Below, one piece after another: positions 25,350 through 33,759 of a DNA stretch of 64,000 bases. The notes below the pieces were generated by a model that did not search any database, had not been told where the DNA came from, and saw only the letters and a program-made list of their open reading frames with translations. The stretch spans positions 1-64,000 of the forward strand of contig NZ_OY771648.1 in assembly GCF_963674925.1 (NCBI RefSeq), read 5' to 3'. Every line of letters starts with the position of its first letter. The stretch's first letter is position 1. The position numbers and the translations under genes are program-made. The stretch comes from an uncultured Draconibacterium sp. (GTDB taxonomy: Bacteria > Bacteroidota > Bacteroidia > Bacteroidales > Prolixibacteraceae).

Positions 25350-26342
25350 TTACTCCTTATCAAGTTTATACTTGGAAATATCCATTCCAAAATTCAGTCC
25401 CATGTTATCTAAAAGGTCATCCAATTCGGTTAACGATTTTTTACCAAAGTTTCTGAATTTCAGCAGGTCGTTTCTGTTGTAGGTAACCAGGTCTCCTAAT
25501 GTATCTACATCCGCAGCTTTCAAACAATTCAAAGCACGAACCGAAAGATCCATATCAACCAGTTTAGTTTTCAACAACTGACGCATGTGCAGTACTTCTT
25601 CGTCAAACTCTTCGTTTGCAAATTTCTCATCCGTATCAAGAGTGATCTTTTCGTCTGAGAACAGCATGAAGTGATAAATAAGAATTTTAGCTGCTTCTTT
25701 TAATGCATCTTTTGGGTGAACAGAACCATCGGTAGCAATATCCAGAACTAATTTTTCATAGTCGGTTTTTTGCTCAACACGATAGTTTTCAACGGCGTAT
25801 TTTACCTTTTTAATTGGTGTGTAGATCGAGTCGATCGGAATTACACCAAATTCTTCTTCAACCGGCTTGTTTTCAACAGCAGGAACGTAACCACGTCCTT
25901 TGCTGATGTTCAATTCCATTTGAATTTTTACGTCCGACTCCATTCTGCAAATTACCAACTCAGGATTCAGTACTCTGAAACCGGTCATAAATTTGTTAAT
26001 GTCGCCTGCAGTAAATTCTTCCTGGCCGCTGATTGAAATAGATACTTTTTCGCTGTCAAAATCTTCCACCTCGTTTTTAAAACGAACTTGCTTCAGATTA
26101 AGGATAATATCAGTTACATCTTCAATAACTCCTTTAATCGTAGAAAACTCATGGTCAACACCTTCAATTTTAACAGTTGTAATTGCATAGCCTTCCAACG
26201 ACGATAACAGAATACGACGAAGTGCATTACCAATTGTAATACCGTATCCCGGTTCCAGGGGACGAAACTCGAATTGTCCGAACTTGTCATCGGATTCTAA
26301 CATTATTACCTTGTCAGGCTTTTGGAATGCTAATATTGCCAT
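25350..26342 (-). CDS. rpoA: DNA-directed RNA polymerase subunit alpha
   Basis: This 330-residue protein has the dimerising N-terminal domain (EFRPLEPGYGITIGNALRRILLSSLEGYAIT) and a C-terminal helix-hairpin-helix domain (LSVRALNCLKAADVDTLGDLVTYNRNDLLKFRNFGKKSLTELDDLL) that contacts UP elements and activators. It keeps its usual place between rpsD and rplQ in the alpha operon, 19 bp after rpsD. Confidence 0.99.
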   Translation of the reverse strand: MAILAFQKPDKVIMLESDDKFGQFEFRPLEPGYGITIGNALRRILLSSLEGYAITTVKIEGVDHEFSTIKGVIEDVTDIILNLKQVRFKNEVEDFDSEKVSISISGQEEFTAGDINKFMTGFRVLNPELVICRMESDVKIQMELNISKGRGYVPAVENKPVEEEFGVIPIDSIYTPIKKVKYAVENYRVEQKTDYEKLVLDIATDGSVHPKDALKEAAKILIYHFMLFSDEKITLDTDEKFANEEFDEEVLHMRQLLKTKLVDMDLSVRALNCLKAADVDTLGDLVTYNRNDLLKFRNFGKKSLTELDDLLDNMGLNFGMDISKYKLDKE

Positions 26343-26361
26343 AATATTCTAAGTAATTTTA

Positions 26362-26970
26362 TTATTTTGAATACAACTCTACGATTAGTTGCTCTTTGAT
26401 GTTTTCTGGAATCTCTTCACGTTCCGGACGATTCAGGAATTTTCCGGTCATTTGTGCACCGTCCCATTCTAACCATTCGTACTGTGAGCTTCTGCGCGAT
26501 TGCAATGAGCCAGTAATTTCTTCCAACGATTTTGATTTCTCACGAACGCCGATAACGTCGCCAGATTTAACCGTGTACGATGGAATATTTACTAATTTTC
26601 CGTTAACAGTAATATGTTTGTGTGTTACAAACTGACGTGCCGCGGCACGAGTTTTAGCAATACCCAAACGGAATACTACGTTGTCGAGACGAGACTCTAA
26701 CAACTGAAGCAACACTTCACCGGTAACACCTTTAGCAGCTTGCGCTTTTTTGAAAAGTGTGCGGAATTGTCTTTCTAATACACCGTAAGTATATTTTGCC
26801 TTTTGTTTCTCTTTCAACTGCTGCCCGTATTCCGATACTTTTCTTCTTTTCGAAGCTAAACCGTGCATCCCCGGAGGGTAGTTTTTGTGTTCGAAAACTT
26901 TATCCGGTCCGAAGATTGGCTCTCCGAATTTACGAGCGATTTTAGATTTTGGTCCTCTATATCTTGCCAT
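26362..26970 (-). CDS. rpsD: 30S ribosomal protein S4
   Basis: This 202-residue primary 16S rRNA-binding protein has an S4 RNA-binding domain (RLDNVVFRLGIAKTRAAARQFVTHKHITVNGKLVNIPSYTVKSGDVI). The N-terminus (MARYRGPKSKIARKFGEPIFG) lacks the zinc-binding cysteines found in some S4 proteins. In many bacteria S4 is the translational repressor of the alpha operon; whether that holds here is not visible. Confidence 0.98.
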   Translation of the reverse strand: MARYRGPKSKIARKFGEPIFGPDKVFEHKNYPPGMHGLASKRRKVSEYGQQLKEKQKAKYTYGVLERQFRTLFKKAQAAKGVTGEVLLQLLESRLDNVVFRLGIAKTRAAARQFVTHKHITVNGKLVNIPSYTVKSGDVIGVREKSKSLEEITGSLQSRRSSQYEWLEWDGAQMTGKFLNRPEREEIPENIKEQLIVELYSK

Positions 26971-26988
26971 TTCCTTTTCGTTTTAAAA

Positions 26989-27378
26989 TTAAACTCTACG
27001 TCTTTTAGGAGGCCTGCAACCGTTGTGCGGAAGCGGTGTTACATCAATAATTTCAGTAACCTGGATACCAATAGTAGCCAAAGCTCTGATTGCTGATTCA
27101 CGACCGTTACCAGGTCCTTTAACATATACCTTAACTTTACGTAGTCCAAGGTCATAAGCAGTTTTAGCACACTCTTCTGAAGCTACCTGAGCTGCATAAG
27201 GAGTATTCTTTTTCGAACCACGGAATCCTTTTTTCCCAGCTGACGACCAAGAGATTACCTCTCCGTTCATGTTTGTCAGCGTAACAATAATATTGTTGAA
27301 AGACGAGTGGATATGAGCCATTCCATTGGCTTCAACAACCACTGTTCTCTTTCTACTTGATCCTGTTTTTTTTGCCAT
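26989..27378 (-). CDS. rpsK: 30S ribosomal protein S11
   Basis: This 129-residue platform protein has the conserved core AHIHSSFNNIIVTLTNMNGEVISWSSAGKKGFRGSKKNTPYAAQ and the C-terminal basic tail PHNGCRPPKRRRV. It lies 12 bp after rpsM in the alpha operon. Confidence 0.99.
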   Translation of the reverse strand: MAKKTGSSRKRTVVVEANGMAHIHSSFNNIIVTLTNMNGEVISWSSAGKKGFRGSKKNTPYAAQVASEECAKTAYDLGLRKVKVYVKGPGNGRESAIRALATIGIQVTEIIDVTPLPHNGCRPPKRRRV

Positions 27379-27390
27379 AACTCAAATTCC

Positions 27391-27768
27391 TTATTTAGTG
27401 GCCATTTTTTTGTTAGCAACAGTTTTACGTTTTCCTTTACGGGTACGTGCGTTGTTTTTTGTGCTCTGTCCGCGAACCGGTAAACCGATACGGTGACGGA
27501 TACCACGGTAACAACCAATATCCATTAAACGCTTAATGTTCATCTGAACTTCAGATCTTAGCTCACCTTCTACTTTGAAGTTATCGCCGATAACTCCACG
27601 AATGGCTGCCAAGTCTTCATCAGTCCAATCCTGTACTTTCAGGTTTCTGTCAACACCTGCTTCGTCAAGGATTGTGATGGCTCTGCTGCGGCCAATACCA
27701 TAAATATAGGTAAGAGCAACCTCACCTCTTTTATTACTTGGAATATCAACACCTACTATACGTGCCAT
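27391..27768 (-). CDS. rpsM: 30S ribosomal protein S13
   Basis: This 125-residue head protein contacts the P-site tRNA and the 50S bridge. It begins MARIVGVDIPSNKRGEVALTYIYGIGRSRA and contains the S13 signature YRGIRHRIGLPVRGQSTKNNARTRKG with the usual basic C-terminal tail. Confidence 0.99.
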   Translation of the reverse strand: MARIVGVDIPSNKRGEVALTYIYGIGRSRAITILDEAGVDRNLKVQDWTDEDLAAIRGVIGDNFKVEGELRSEVQMNIKRLMDIGCYRGIRHRIGLPVRGQSTKNNARTRKGKRKTVANKKMATK

Positions 27769-27792
27769 AAAATTCTTCTTTTAAAAGATTAA

Positions 27793-27909
27793 TTACCCTT
27801 GACGTTGTTTAAACTTAGGGTTCTTTTTATTAATCACATACAAACGTCCTTTCCTGCGTATAATTTTGCAGTCTTCGCTACGTTTTTTAACTGAAACACG
27901 AGTTTTCAT
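27793..27909 (-). CDS. rpmJ: 50S ribosomal protein L36 (zinc-free type)
   Basis: This 38-residue gene starts at the ATG complementary to 27907-27909 and ends at the TAA at 27793-27795. The product starts MKTRVSVKKRSEDCKIIRRKG and ends NPKFKQRQG, the standard L36 termini. Only one of the four zinc ligands of the C+ form remains (Cys14); the others are replaced, so this is a zinc-independent L36. It lies between infA and rpsM as expected. Confidence 0.96.
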   Translation of the reverse strand: MKTRVSVKKRSEDCKIIRRKGRLYVINKKNPKFKQRQG

Positions 27910-27940
27910 CTTAATTATTTTTTTAATTTTTTGTATCGAT

Positions 27941-27959
27941 GTCCGACGTTTGTCGGGAC
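27941..27959 (-). promoter_or_regulatory. Hairpin in the infA-rpmJ gap
   Basis: On the minus strand GTCCCGAC pairs with GTCGGAC around an AAAC loop, with one bulged C. It sits in the 68-bp gap between infA and rpmJ and could be a processing site or partial terminator. Confidence 0.5.
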
Positions 27960-27977
27960 TCGTTTCATATACAATCT

Positions 27978-28199
27978 TTAGTTTTTGTACCTAAACGTAA
28001 TTCTACCTTTAGTTAAATCGTAAGGAGACATTTCGACTTTAACCTTATCCCCTGGCAAAATTTTAATATAATGCATTCTCATTTTCCCGGAAATGTGTCC
28101 TGTTATAACGTGACCGTTTTCCAGTTCAACCCTAAACATTGCGTTTGATAATGCTTCTATAATTGTTCCATCTTGTTCTATGGAAGGTTGTTTTGCCAT
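27978..28199 (-). CDS. infA: Translation initiation factor IF-1
   Basis: This 73-residue single OB-fold protein reads MAKQPSIEQDGTIIEALSNA followed by MFRVELENGHVITGHISGKMRMHYIKILPGDKVKVEMSPYDLTKGRITFRYK, the complete IF-1 pattern. IF-1 occupies the A site during initiation. The gene follows secY directly here, with no map gene between them. Confidence 0.98.
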   Translation of the reverse strand: MAKQPSIEQDGTIIEALSNAMFRVELENGHVITGHISGKMRMHYIKILPGDKVKVEMSPYDLTKGRITFRYKN

Positions 28200-28260
28200 A
28201 AAATTCTCTTTTAATTTTTTTTGAATAAGTTTATACTAAATATCTCTTTTACAATTTGTC

Positions 28261-29592
28261 TTACATTCCTCCGAGTCCCGGACGACCTTTAATCCGGCCT
28301 GATTGCATCAAACCGTCGTAATGGCGCATCAACAGGTGACTTTCAATCTGCTGTAAGGTATCTAACACAACACCAACAAGAATTAGCAGCGATGTACCAC
28401 CGTAGAACAGGGCAAACGACTGGCTGATTCCCATCATCATGGCAAAGGCCGGCATAATAGTTACCAATCCTAAGAAAATAGAACCAGGTAATGTTATACG
28501 CGACATAACAGTATCAAGAAATTCAACAGTTTTCTTTCCTGGTTTAACACCCGGAATAAAACCACCGTTTTTCTTCATATCTTCTGCCATTTGGGTTGGA
28601 TTAATAGTAATAGCGGTGTAAAAATACGTAAAAGCTACCACTAATAAAAATTGTGTTAAATTATACCAAAGACCTGTGATGTTTGATAAGGCAGCCGCCA
28701 CACCACGCAGATTTTCGGAATTAGCAACACCAACAATTGTAATAGGCACCATCATAATTGCCTGCGCAAAAATGATAGGCATTACACCTGCAGCATTAAC
28801 TTTCAGAGGGATGTACTGACGTACACCGCCATATTGTTTGTTACCAACAATTCGTTTCGCATATTGTACCGGAATCCTACGGGTTCCCTGTACCAAGGCA
28901 ATTGATGCCATAAATACGATAAACAGGATAACAAACTCTACCAGGAACATTACTAAACCTCCACCATTGATTCGCGATCCAAATTCCTGAACCACGGCCA
29001 TTGGTAAACGGGCAATAATACCAATCATGATGATTAACGAGATACCATTACCAATACCTTTATCGGTAATTCGTTCTCCTAACCATAACACAAACATCGA
29101 TCCTGCTGTTAAAATCACAATGGAAGGGGCGTTAAACCATATTCCTGTCATTGCGAAAGCCGAACCGGGTAATTGCATGTGTAGATTAGTAAGATATGCC
29201 GATGCCTGCGGAATCAGAATTAACACGGTTAAATAACGTGTTATCTGATTTATTTTCCTTCTTCCTGACTCTCCCTCTTTCTGCAACCTCTGGAAATAGG
29301 GAACTGCGATACCCATTAACTGGATAACAATTGAGGCAGAAATATACGGCATGATTCCTAAAGCAAAGACAGAAGCCTGTGCAAACGCACCACCCGAAAA
29401 CATGTTAATCAATCCCAGCAATCCATCAGAAGTCTGATTTTGCAGGTTTTGTAACTGAGCCGGATCAATTCCCGGAAGCGAAACAAACGATCCTAACCTG
29501 TAAATTAACAGGAAAAATAGTGTTGTTCCAATTCTGAACCTTAGATCTTCAATCTTATAAATATTCTTTAGGGTCTCAATAAATCGTTTCAT
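28261..29592 (-). CDS. secY: Protein translocase subunit SecY
   Basis: This 443-residue inner-membrane channel protein has about ten hydrophobic helices. Landmarks are the N-terminal LRFRIGTTLFFLLIYRLGSFVSLPGID, the plug and lateral-gate region (GGAFAQASVFALGIMPYISASIVIQLM), the cytoplasmic ribosome-binding loop (RRIPVQYAKRIVG) and the C-terminal ESHLLMRHYDGLMQSGRIKGRPGLGG. It is the translocon through which the secreted proteins of this window would pass. It lies 7 bp after rplO. Confidence 0.99.
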   Translation of the reverse strand: MKRFIETLKNIYKIEDLRFRIGTTLFFLLIYRLGSFVSLPGIDPAQLQNLQNQTSDGLLGLINMFSGGAFAQASVFALGIMPYISASIVIQLMGIAVPYFQRLQKEGESGRRKINQITRYLTVLILIPQASAYLTNLHMQLPGSAFAMTGIWFNAPSIVILTAGSMFVLWLGERITDKGIGNGISLIIMIGIIARLPMAVVQEFGSRINGGGLVMFLVEFVILFIVFMASIALVQGTRRIPVQYAKRIVGNKQYGGVRQYIPLKVNAAGVMPIIFAQAIMMVPITIVGVANSENLRGVAAALSNITGLWYNLTQFLLVVAFTYFYTAITINPTQMAEDMKKNGGFIPGVKPGKKTVEFLDTVMSRITLPGSIFLGLVTIMPAFAMMMGISQSFALFYGGTSLLILVGVVLDTLQQIESHLLMRHYDGLMQSGRIKGRPGLGGM

Positions 29593-29598
29593 TACGGT

Positions 29599-30045
29599 TT
29601 AAGCTATTTCGGTTGTTCCTTCTAATTTTTCTATTGCTTCTTTCGCGCTTTTTGAAAATGCAGCGGCTTTAACGTCCAATTTTTTAGTTAAAGTACCTCC
29701 GCCAAGAATTTTGATCTTGTCGTTTTTCGACGCGATACCTGCGTTAATCAAGGATTCTTTGTCAATTACGGTCAGGTTCTTTTTAGTTGCAAGGTTCTCA
29801 AGTACATCAAGGTTGATTGCTTTGAATTCAACACGATTGATGTTTTTAAATCCCATTTTTGGAACTACACGTTGCAAAGGCATTTGACCACCTTCGAAAC
29901 CGATTTTTCTTGAGTAACCTGAACGCGACTTTTGACCTTTATGACCACGAGTTGATGTACCGCCACGGCCCGAGCCCTGACCACGACCAATTCGTTTACC
30001 AGTTTTAGTCGATCCTTCTGCAGGTTGTAAGTTACTTAAATTCAT
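29599..30045 (-). CDS. rplO: 50S ribosomal protein L15
   Basis: The start at 30045 gives MNLSNLQPAEGSTKTGKRIGRGQGSGRGGTSTRGHKGQKSRSGY, the canonical L15 N-terminus, for a 148-residue protein. An in-frame ATG at 30114 would add 23 residues, but it lies inside the arm of a strong palindrome and matches no known L15, so I reject it. The gene follows rpmD after an 89-bp gap that is unusually long for this operon. Confidence 0.97.
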   Translation of the reverse strand: MNLSNLQPAEGSTKTGKRIGRGQGSGRGGTSTRGHKGQKSRSGYSRKIGFEGGQMPLQRVVPKMGFKNINRVEFKAINLDVLENLATKKNLTVIDKESLINAGIASKNDKIKILGGGTLTKKLDVKAAAFSKSAKEAIEKLEGTTEIA

Positions 30046-30078
30046 CTTATTAAATATTTTTATATTCAATTGAATAAG

Positions 30079-30114
30079 ATGGAACGGGTCTCGAGTGCTC
30101 GAGACCCGTTTCAT
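30079..30114 (-). promoter_or_regulatory. Long palindrome in the rpmD-rplO gap
   Basis: Bases 30083-30095 and 30098-30110 form a perfect 13-bp inverted repeat (AACGGGTCTCGAG / CTCGAGACCCGTT) with only TG between them. Arms extend to 36 bp in total with one G-T mismatch. No T-run follows on the minus strand, so it is not a standard terminator. It may be an RNA processing or regulatory hairpin in the rplO leader. Confidence 0.7.
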
Positions 30115-30134
30115 AATTTCAATAGTTTGAAATA

Positions 30135-30317
30135 TTACTTAACTTCTTCAATAATCAGTAAATGTCTCAATTTGTTAGCCATACCAACAATTTGAGGAGT
30201 AGCTTCGTGAACAACAGTTTGGTTCAATTTTTTCAAACCTAACGACTCAAGCGTTGCTTTTTGACGTTTTGTTGAACCGATACCACTTTTTACTTGCGTT
30301 ATTTTTAATTTAGCCAT
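30135..30317 (-). CDS. rpmD: 50S ribosomal protein L30
   Basis: The start at 30317 gives MAKLKITQVKSGIGSTKRQKATLESLGLKKLNQTVVHE, a canonical 60-residue L30. The longer frame from 30356 overlaps rpsE and adds a non-family leader. The gap to rpsE is 7 bp. Confidence 0.97.
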   Translation of the reverse strand: MAKLKITQVKSGIGSTKRQKATLESLGLKKLNQTVVHEATPQIVGMANKLRHLLIIEEVK

Positions 30318-30324
30318 AACTGTG

Positions 30325-30840
30325 TTATCCTTTAAAAACTTTTTCCATTGAAACACCTCTGTGTTCAGCTACTGTATAAGCATCCCTTAACTCGGTCAAA
30401 GCATTCATTGTTGCTTTTACCAGGTTGTGTGGGTTTGATGATCCTTTTGACTTAGCCAAAACGTCGTGAATACCGGCACTTTCCAGTACTGCACGCATCG
30501 CACCACCAGCCTTCAGACCGGTACCTGACGAAGCAGGTTTTAAGAGGACGTTTGCACCGCCGAATTTAGCGGTTTGTTCGTGAGGTATAGTTCCGTTAAT
30601 TACCGGAATTTTTACCAGGTTCTTTTTAGCTGCGTCAACGCCTTTAGAAATTGCAGTTGTTACTTCGCTTGCTTTTCCAAGTCCCCAGCCTACAATTCCT
30701 TTTTCGTCGCCCACAATAACAATGGCAGAGAAACTGAACGTACGTCCACCTTTTGTTACTTTGGTTACACGATTAATGGCTACCAACCTGTCTTTTAATT
30801 CCAGGTCGCTTGTTTTTACTTTATTACTTACTTTCGCCAT
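30325..30840 (-). CDS. rpsE: 30S ribosomal protein S5
   Basis: The start at 30840 (MAKVSNKVKTSDLELKDRLVAINRV) gives a 171-residue S5. The double-stranded RNA-binding-like domain reads GGRTFSFSAIVIVGDEKGIVGWGLGKASEV, and the C-terminal half contains GTGLKAGGAMRAVLESAGIHDVLAKSKGSSNPHN. S5 affects decoding accuracy. A seven-residue longer start at 30861 overlaps rplR and is less likely. Confidence 0.98.
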   Translation of the reverse strand: MAKVSNKVKTSDLELKDRLVAINRVTKVTKGGRTFSFSAIVIVGDEKGIVGWGLGKASEVTTAISKGVDAAKKNLVKIPVINGTIPHEQTAKFGGANVLLKPASSGTGLKAGGAMRAVLESAGIHDVLAKSKGSSNPHNLVKATMNALTELRDAYTVAEHRGVSMEKVFKG

Positions 30841-30844
30841 AATA

Positions 30845-31201
30845 TTAGAATTTAAGGCCACCTTCGCGGGCAGCGTCAGCTAATTGTTTTACTCTACCGT
30901 GGTATAAGCTACCACCTCTGTCGAATACAACTTCAGTAATTCCTGCTGCAAGTGCTTTTTCAGCAATTGCTTTACCAACCATTGCAGCTTTTTCAGTTTT
31001 TGTTCCGCCGGCTTCAGCGATACCTTTATCTGAAGATGATACTGCCAACAAAGTTGCTCCTTGTACATCGTCGATAACCTGAACGTAGATTTGTTTGTTA
31101 CTTCTGTAAACGCTTAATCTTGGACGTTCTGCTGTGCCGGAAACAACTGTGCGTATGCGACTTTTTATTCTTGTTCGCCTTTGAACTTTTGTTAATGCCA
31201 T
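30845..31201 (-). CDS. rplR: 50S ribosomal protein L18
   Basis: This 118-residue 5S rRNA-binding protein contains RPRLSVYRSNKQIYVQVIDDVQGATLLAVSS and ends VVFDRGGSLYHGRVKQLADAAREGGLKF, the standard L18 C-terminus. It lies 4 bp upstream of the chosen rpsE start. Confidence 0.99.
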   Translation of the reverse strand: MALTKVQRRTRIKSRIRTVVSGTAERPRLSVYRSNKQIYVQVIDDVQGATLLAVSSSDKGIAEAGGTKTEKAAMVGKAIAEKALAAGITEVVFDRGGSLYHGRVKQLADAAREGGLKF

Positions 31202-31222
31202 AATAATTAATCTTTTTAAAAA

Positions 31223-31777
31223 TTACTTACCGGCGGCTTTACCAGCTTTACGCCTCAATACTTCGCCTGCAAACTTAATACCTTTTCCTTTGTAAGGTTC
31301 AGGTTTACGGAATGATCTGATTTTTGCAGCCACCTGACCAATCAGTTGTTTATCGTGACTTTTAAGAGTCACCGATGGTGTACTACGTTTATCAGACAAT
31401 GCTTCTACTTTAACCTCTGGTGGAAGTTGCAGGTAAGTATGGTGAGCAAAACCTAAAACAAGGTCGAGCACGTTATCGGGCAGTACTTCTGCACGGTAAC
31501 CAACACCTACTAATTCCAATTTAATTTCGTATCCTTTCGATACGCCTTCCACCATGTTATTGATTAAAGAGCGGTACAGTCCGTGCATCGACTTTTCACG
31601 TTTTGACTCGCCGTTTCTTTTCACCTCGATAGTTGTATCTTCAACGGCTACTTCGATTAACGGGTCAACTTGCTGAGTCAATTCACCCAGAGGACCTTTA
31701 ACGTTAACAACATTGTCGCTAACTTTTACTTCTACTCCTGCTGGTATTGAAATGGGTAATTTTCCTATTCTTGACAT
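31223..31777 (-). CDS. rplF: 50S ribosomal protein L6
   Basis: This 184-residue protein has two similar alpha/beta domains. It starts MSRIGKLPISIPAGVEVKV and carries the C-terminal L6 signature PEPYKGKGIKFAGEVLRRKAGKAAGK. It binds near the GTPase-associated region of 23S rRNA. It lies 15 bp after rpsH. Confidence 0.99.
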   Translation of the reverse strand: MSRIGKLPISIPAGVEVKVSDNVVNVKGPLGELTQQVDPLIEVAVEDTTIEVKRNGESKREKSMHGLYRSLINNMVEGVSKGYEIKLELVGVGYRAEVLPDNVLDLVLGFAHHTYLQLPPEVKVEALSDKRSTPSVTLKSHDKQLIGQVAAKIRSFRKPEPYKGKGIKFAGEVLRRKAGKAAGK

Positions 31778-31792
31778 GACTGTTCCTCCCTA

Positions 31793-32200
31793 TTAATACA
31801 CGTAACATAAAACTTCTCCACCTACGTTAAGCTCGCGAGCTTCTTTATCGGTAATTACACCTTTCGAGGTAGAGATTATTGCTATGCCTAAACCATTTAG
31901 TACACGTGGGATACTGTTTGTGTCGCAGTACTGACGTAAACCTGGTTTACTGATGCGTTCTAACGCTTTTATTGCAGATACTTTTGTTTCTGGATTGTAT
32001 TTCAACGCAATTTTAATGTTACCCTGAACGCCAACACCTTCTTCAAATTTGTAGTTTAAGATGTAACCTTTCTCTTTTAAAAGTTTGGTCATTTCTTTTT
32101 TTAAGTTTGAAGCAGGAATGTCAACTACACGGTTTTTCGCCATAATTGCATTTCTTACCCTTGTCAGATAATCTGCTATTGGATCTGTTACTTTACTCAT
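31793..32200 (-). CDS. rpsH: 30S ribosomal protein S8
   Basis: This 135-residue protein reads DPIADYLTRVRNAIMAKNRVVDIPAS at the N-terminus and ends with the S8 signature GIAIISTSKGVITDKEARELNVGGEVLCYVY. In E. coli S8 represses the spc operon by binding the rplE leader; no such mimic is claimed here. Confidence 0.99.
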   Translation of the reverse strand: MSKVTDPIADYLTRVRNAIMAKNRVVDIPASNLKKEMTKLLKEKGYILNYKFEEGVGVQGNIKIALKYNPETKVSAIKALERISKPGLRQYCDTNSIPRVLNGLGIAIISTSKGVITDKEARELNVGGEVLCYVY

Positions 32201-32221
32201 TTTTCAAGTTTCTTTTAACGA

Positions 32222-32491
32222 TTACCAACTTGCCTTTTTAACTCCTGGAATCAAGCCATTTGAAGCCATTTCCCTAAAATCAATCCTGCTGATTCCGAAT
32301 TGGCGCATATACCCTTTCGGACGGCCGCTAAGTTTGCATCGATTGTGCAAACGTACTTTTGCCGAGTTTTTAGGTAGTTTTTGCAAACCTTCCCAATCGC
32401 CTTCAGCTTTCAATCTGGCACGTTTTTCGGCGTATTTCTCAACTAGTTTTGCACGTTTCACTTCGCGTGCTTTCATTGATTCTTTAGCCAT
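32222..32491 (-). CDS. rpsN: 30S ribosomal protein S14 (zinc-free type)
   Basis: This 89-residue protein is the longer form of S14. It has RLHNRCKLSGRPKGYMRQFGISRIDFREMASNGLIPGVKKASW at the C-terminus and lacks the two CxxC zinc pairs of the short form. It lies 2 bp after rplE. Confidence 0.98.
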   Translation of the reverse strand: MAKESMKAREVKRAKLVEKYAEKRARLKAEGDWEGLQKLPKNSAKVRLHNRCKLSGRPKGYMRQFGISRIDFREMASNGLIPGVKKASW

Positions 32492-32493
32492 TA

Positions 32494-33051
32494 CTAGTTC
32501 TTTTTAACGTTTTTAAATGGTAAACCTAATTCTTTCAACAAAGCAAAACCTTCTTCATCGGTTTTTGCAGAAGTGACAAAGGTAATATTCATTCCATTGA
32601 TCTTACTTACTTTATCAAGTACGATCTCCGGGAAAATAATTTGTTCCGGAACGCCAAGAGTGTAGTTTCCACGGCCGTCCATTTTGCTTTCGATACCTTT
32701 AAAGTCGCGAATACGTGGCAATGCCACAGCAATTAAACGATCTAGGAATTCATACATTTGGTCGCGACGTAATGTTACACGCACGCCAATTGGCATTTTC
32801 TTTCTCAATTTGAAATTAGAGATATCCTTTTTTGACAAAGTTTGTACGGCTTTCTGGCCGGCGATCATTGTCATTTCGGTTTGAGCTACGTCGATCAGTT
32901 TTTTGTCGGCGATTGCTGCTCCAACACCCTGGTTAAGGATGATCTTTTCTAATTTCGGAACCTGCATTACTGAAGAGTAATCATACTCTTTCTTTAAAGC
33001 AGGGATTATTTCTTCCTGATATTTCTTCTTAAGAGTTGGTACGTAAGCCAT
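32494..33051 (-). CDS. rplE: 50S ribosomal protein L5
   Basis: This 185-residue 5S rRNA-binding protein starts MAYVPTLKKKYQEEIIPALKKEYDYSSVMQVPKLEKIILNQGVG and contains RRDQMYEFLDRLIAVALPRIRDFKGI. Its start codon overlaps the rplX stop codon by one base (TAATG), which suggests translational coupling. Confidence 0.99.
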   Translation of the reverse strand: MAYVPTLKKKYQEEIIPALKKEYDYSSVMQVPKLEKIILNQGVGAAIADKKLIDVAQTEMTMIAGQKAVQTLSKKDISNFKLRKKMPIGVRVTLRRDQMYEFLDRLIAVALPRIRDFKGIESKMDGRGNYTLGVPEQIIFPEIVLDKVSKINGMNITFVTSAKTDEEGFALLKELGLPFKNVKKN

Positions 33052-33374
33052 TACTTAATCTCCTCTCCTGTTTTTTTCGAAATACGAACTAATTTACCTT
33101 CGTCATTCAATTTCTTTCCTACACGTGTAGCTTCACCTGTTTTAGGATCAACCAACATAAGGTTAGAAATATGCACCGGTGCTTCTCGTTCAATGATACC
33201 ACCCTGTGGCGCTTCCGCGTTAGGTTTGGTATGCTTTTTCATCATGTTAACACCTTCAACTATTGCTCTGTCGGTTTTTCGGATCACTTCCAGTACACGA
33301 CCTTTCTGGCCTTTACTGTTACCAGCGATCACAACCACAGTGTCACCTTTTTTTATGTGTAACTTTTTCTGCAT
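33051..33374 (-). CDS. rplX: 50S ribosomal protein L24
   Basis: This 107-residue assembly-initiator protein has a KOW motif (IKKGDTVVVIAGNSKGQKGRVLEVIRKTDRAIVEGVNMMKKHTKP). It overlaps the next gene, rplE, by one base and lies 17 bp after rplN. Confidence 0.99.
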   Translation of the reverse strand: MQKKLHIKKGDTVVVIAGNSKGQKGRVLEVIRKTDRAIVEGVNMMKKHTKPNAEAPQGGIIEREAPVHISNLMLVDPKTGEATRVGKKLNDEGKLVRISKKTGEEIK

Positions 33375-33391
33375 TTTGAGCTTTTTTCTTT

Positions 33392-33757
33392 TTACAATAC
33401 TTCTGGAGCGAGTGAGATAATTTTCATATTCTTCTCGCGTAATTCACGTGCTACAGGCCCGAAAATACGTGTTCCACGCATTTCACCAGCGTTATTTAGA
33501 AGTACTACTGCGTTATCGTCGAAACGAATATAAGAACCATCCTGACGACGGTTTTCTTTCTTCGTACGTACAACAATTGCGCGTGATACAGTACCTTTTT
33601 TCATCTCGCCTCCGGCAAGTGCACTTTTTACAGTAACCACAACAGTGTCGCCCAATGAAGCATAACGTTTGCGAGTTCCGCCTAATACACGGATCACTAA
33701 AACTTCTTTTGCTCCACTGTTATCGGCTACCGAACATCTTGATTCTTGTTGTACCAT
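33392..33757 (-). CDS. rplN: 50S ribosomal protein L14
   Basis: This 121-residue protein starts MVQQESRCSVADNSGAKEVLVIRVLGG and contains the L14 signature VSRAIVVRTKKENRRQDGSYIRFDDNAVVLLNNAGEMRGTRIFGPVARELRE. It forms an intersubunit bridge. It lies 2 bp after rpsQ. Confidence 0.99.
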   Translation of the reverse strand: MVQQESRCSVADNSGAKEVLVIRVLGGTRKRYASLGDTVVVTVKSALAGGEMKKGTVSRAIVVRTKKENRRQDGSYIRFDDNAVVLLNNAGEMRGTRIFGPVARELREKNMKIISLAPEVL

Positions 33758-33759
33758 GA

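Noticed and set aside
29599..30114. Longer start for L15 at 30114
   Set aside because: It would start inside a palindrome and add 23 residues absent from L15; 30045 gives the canonical N-terminus.
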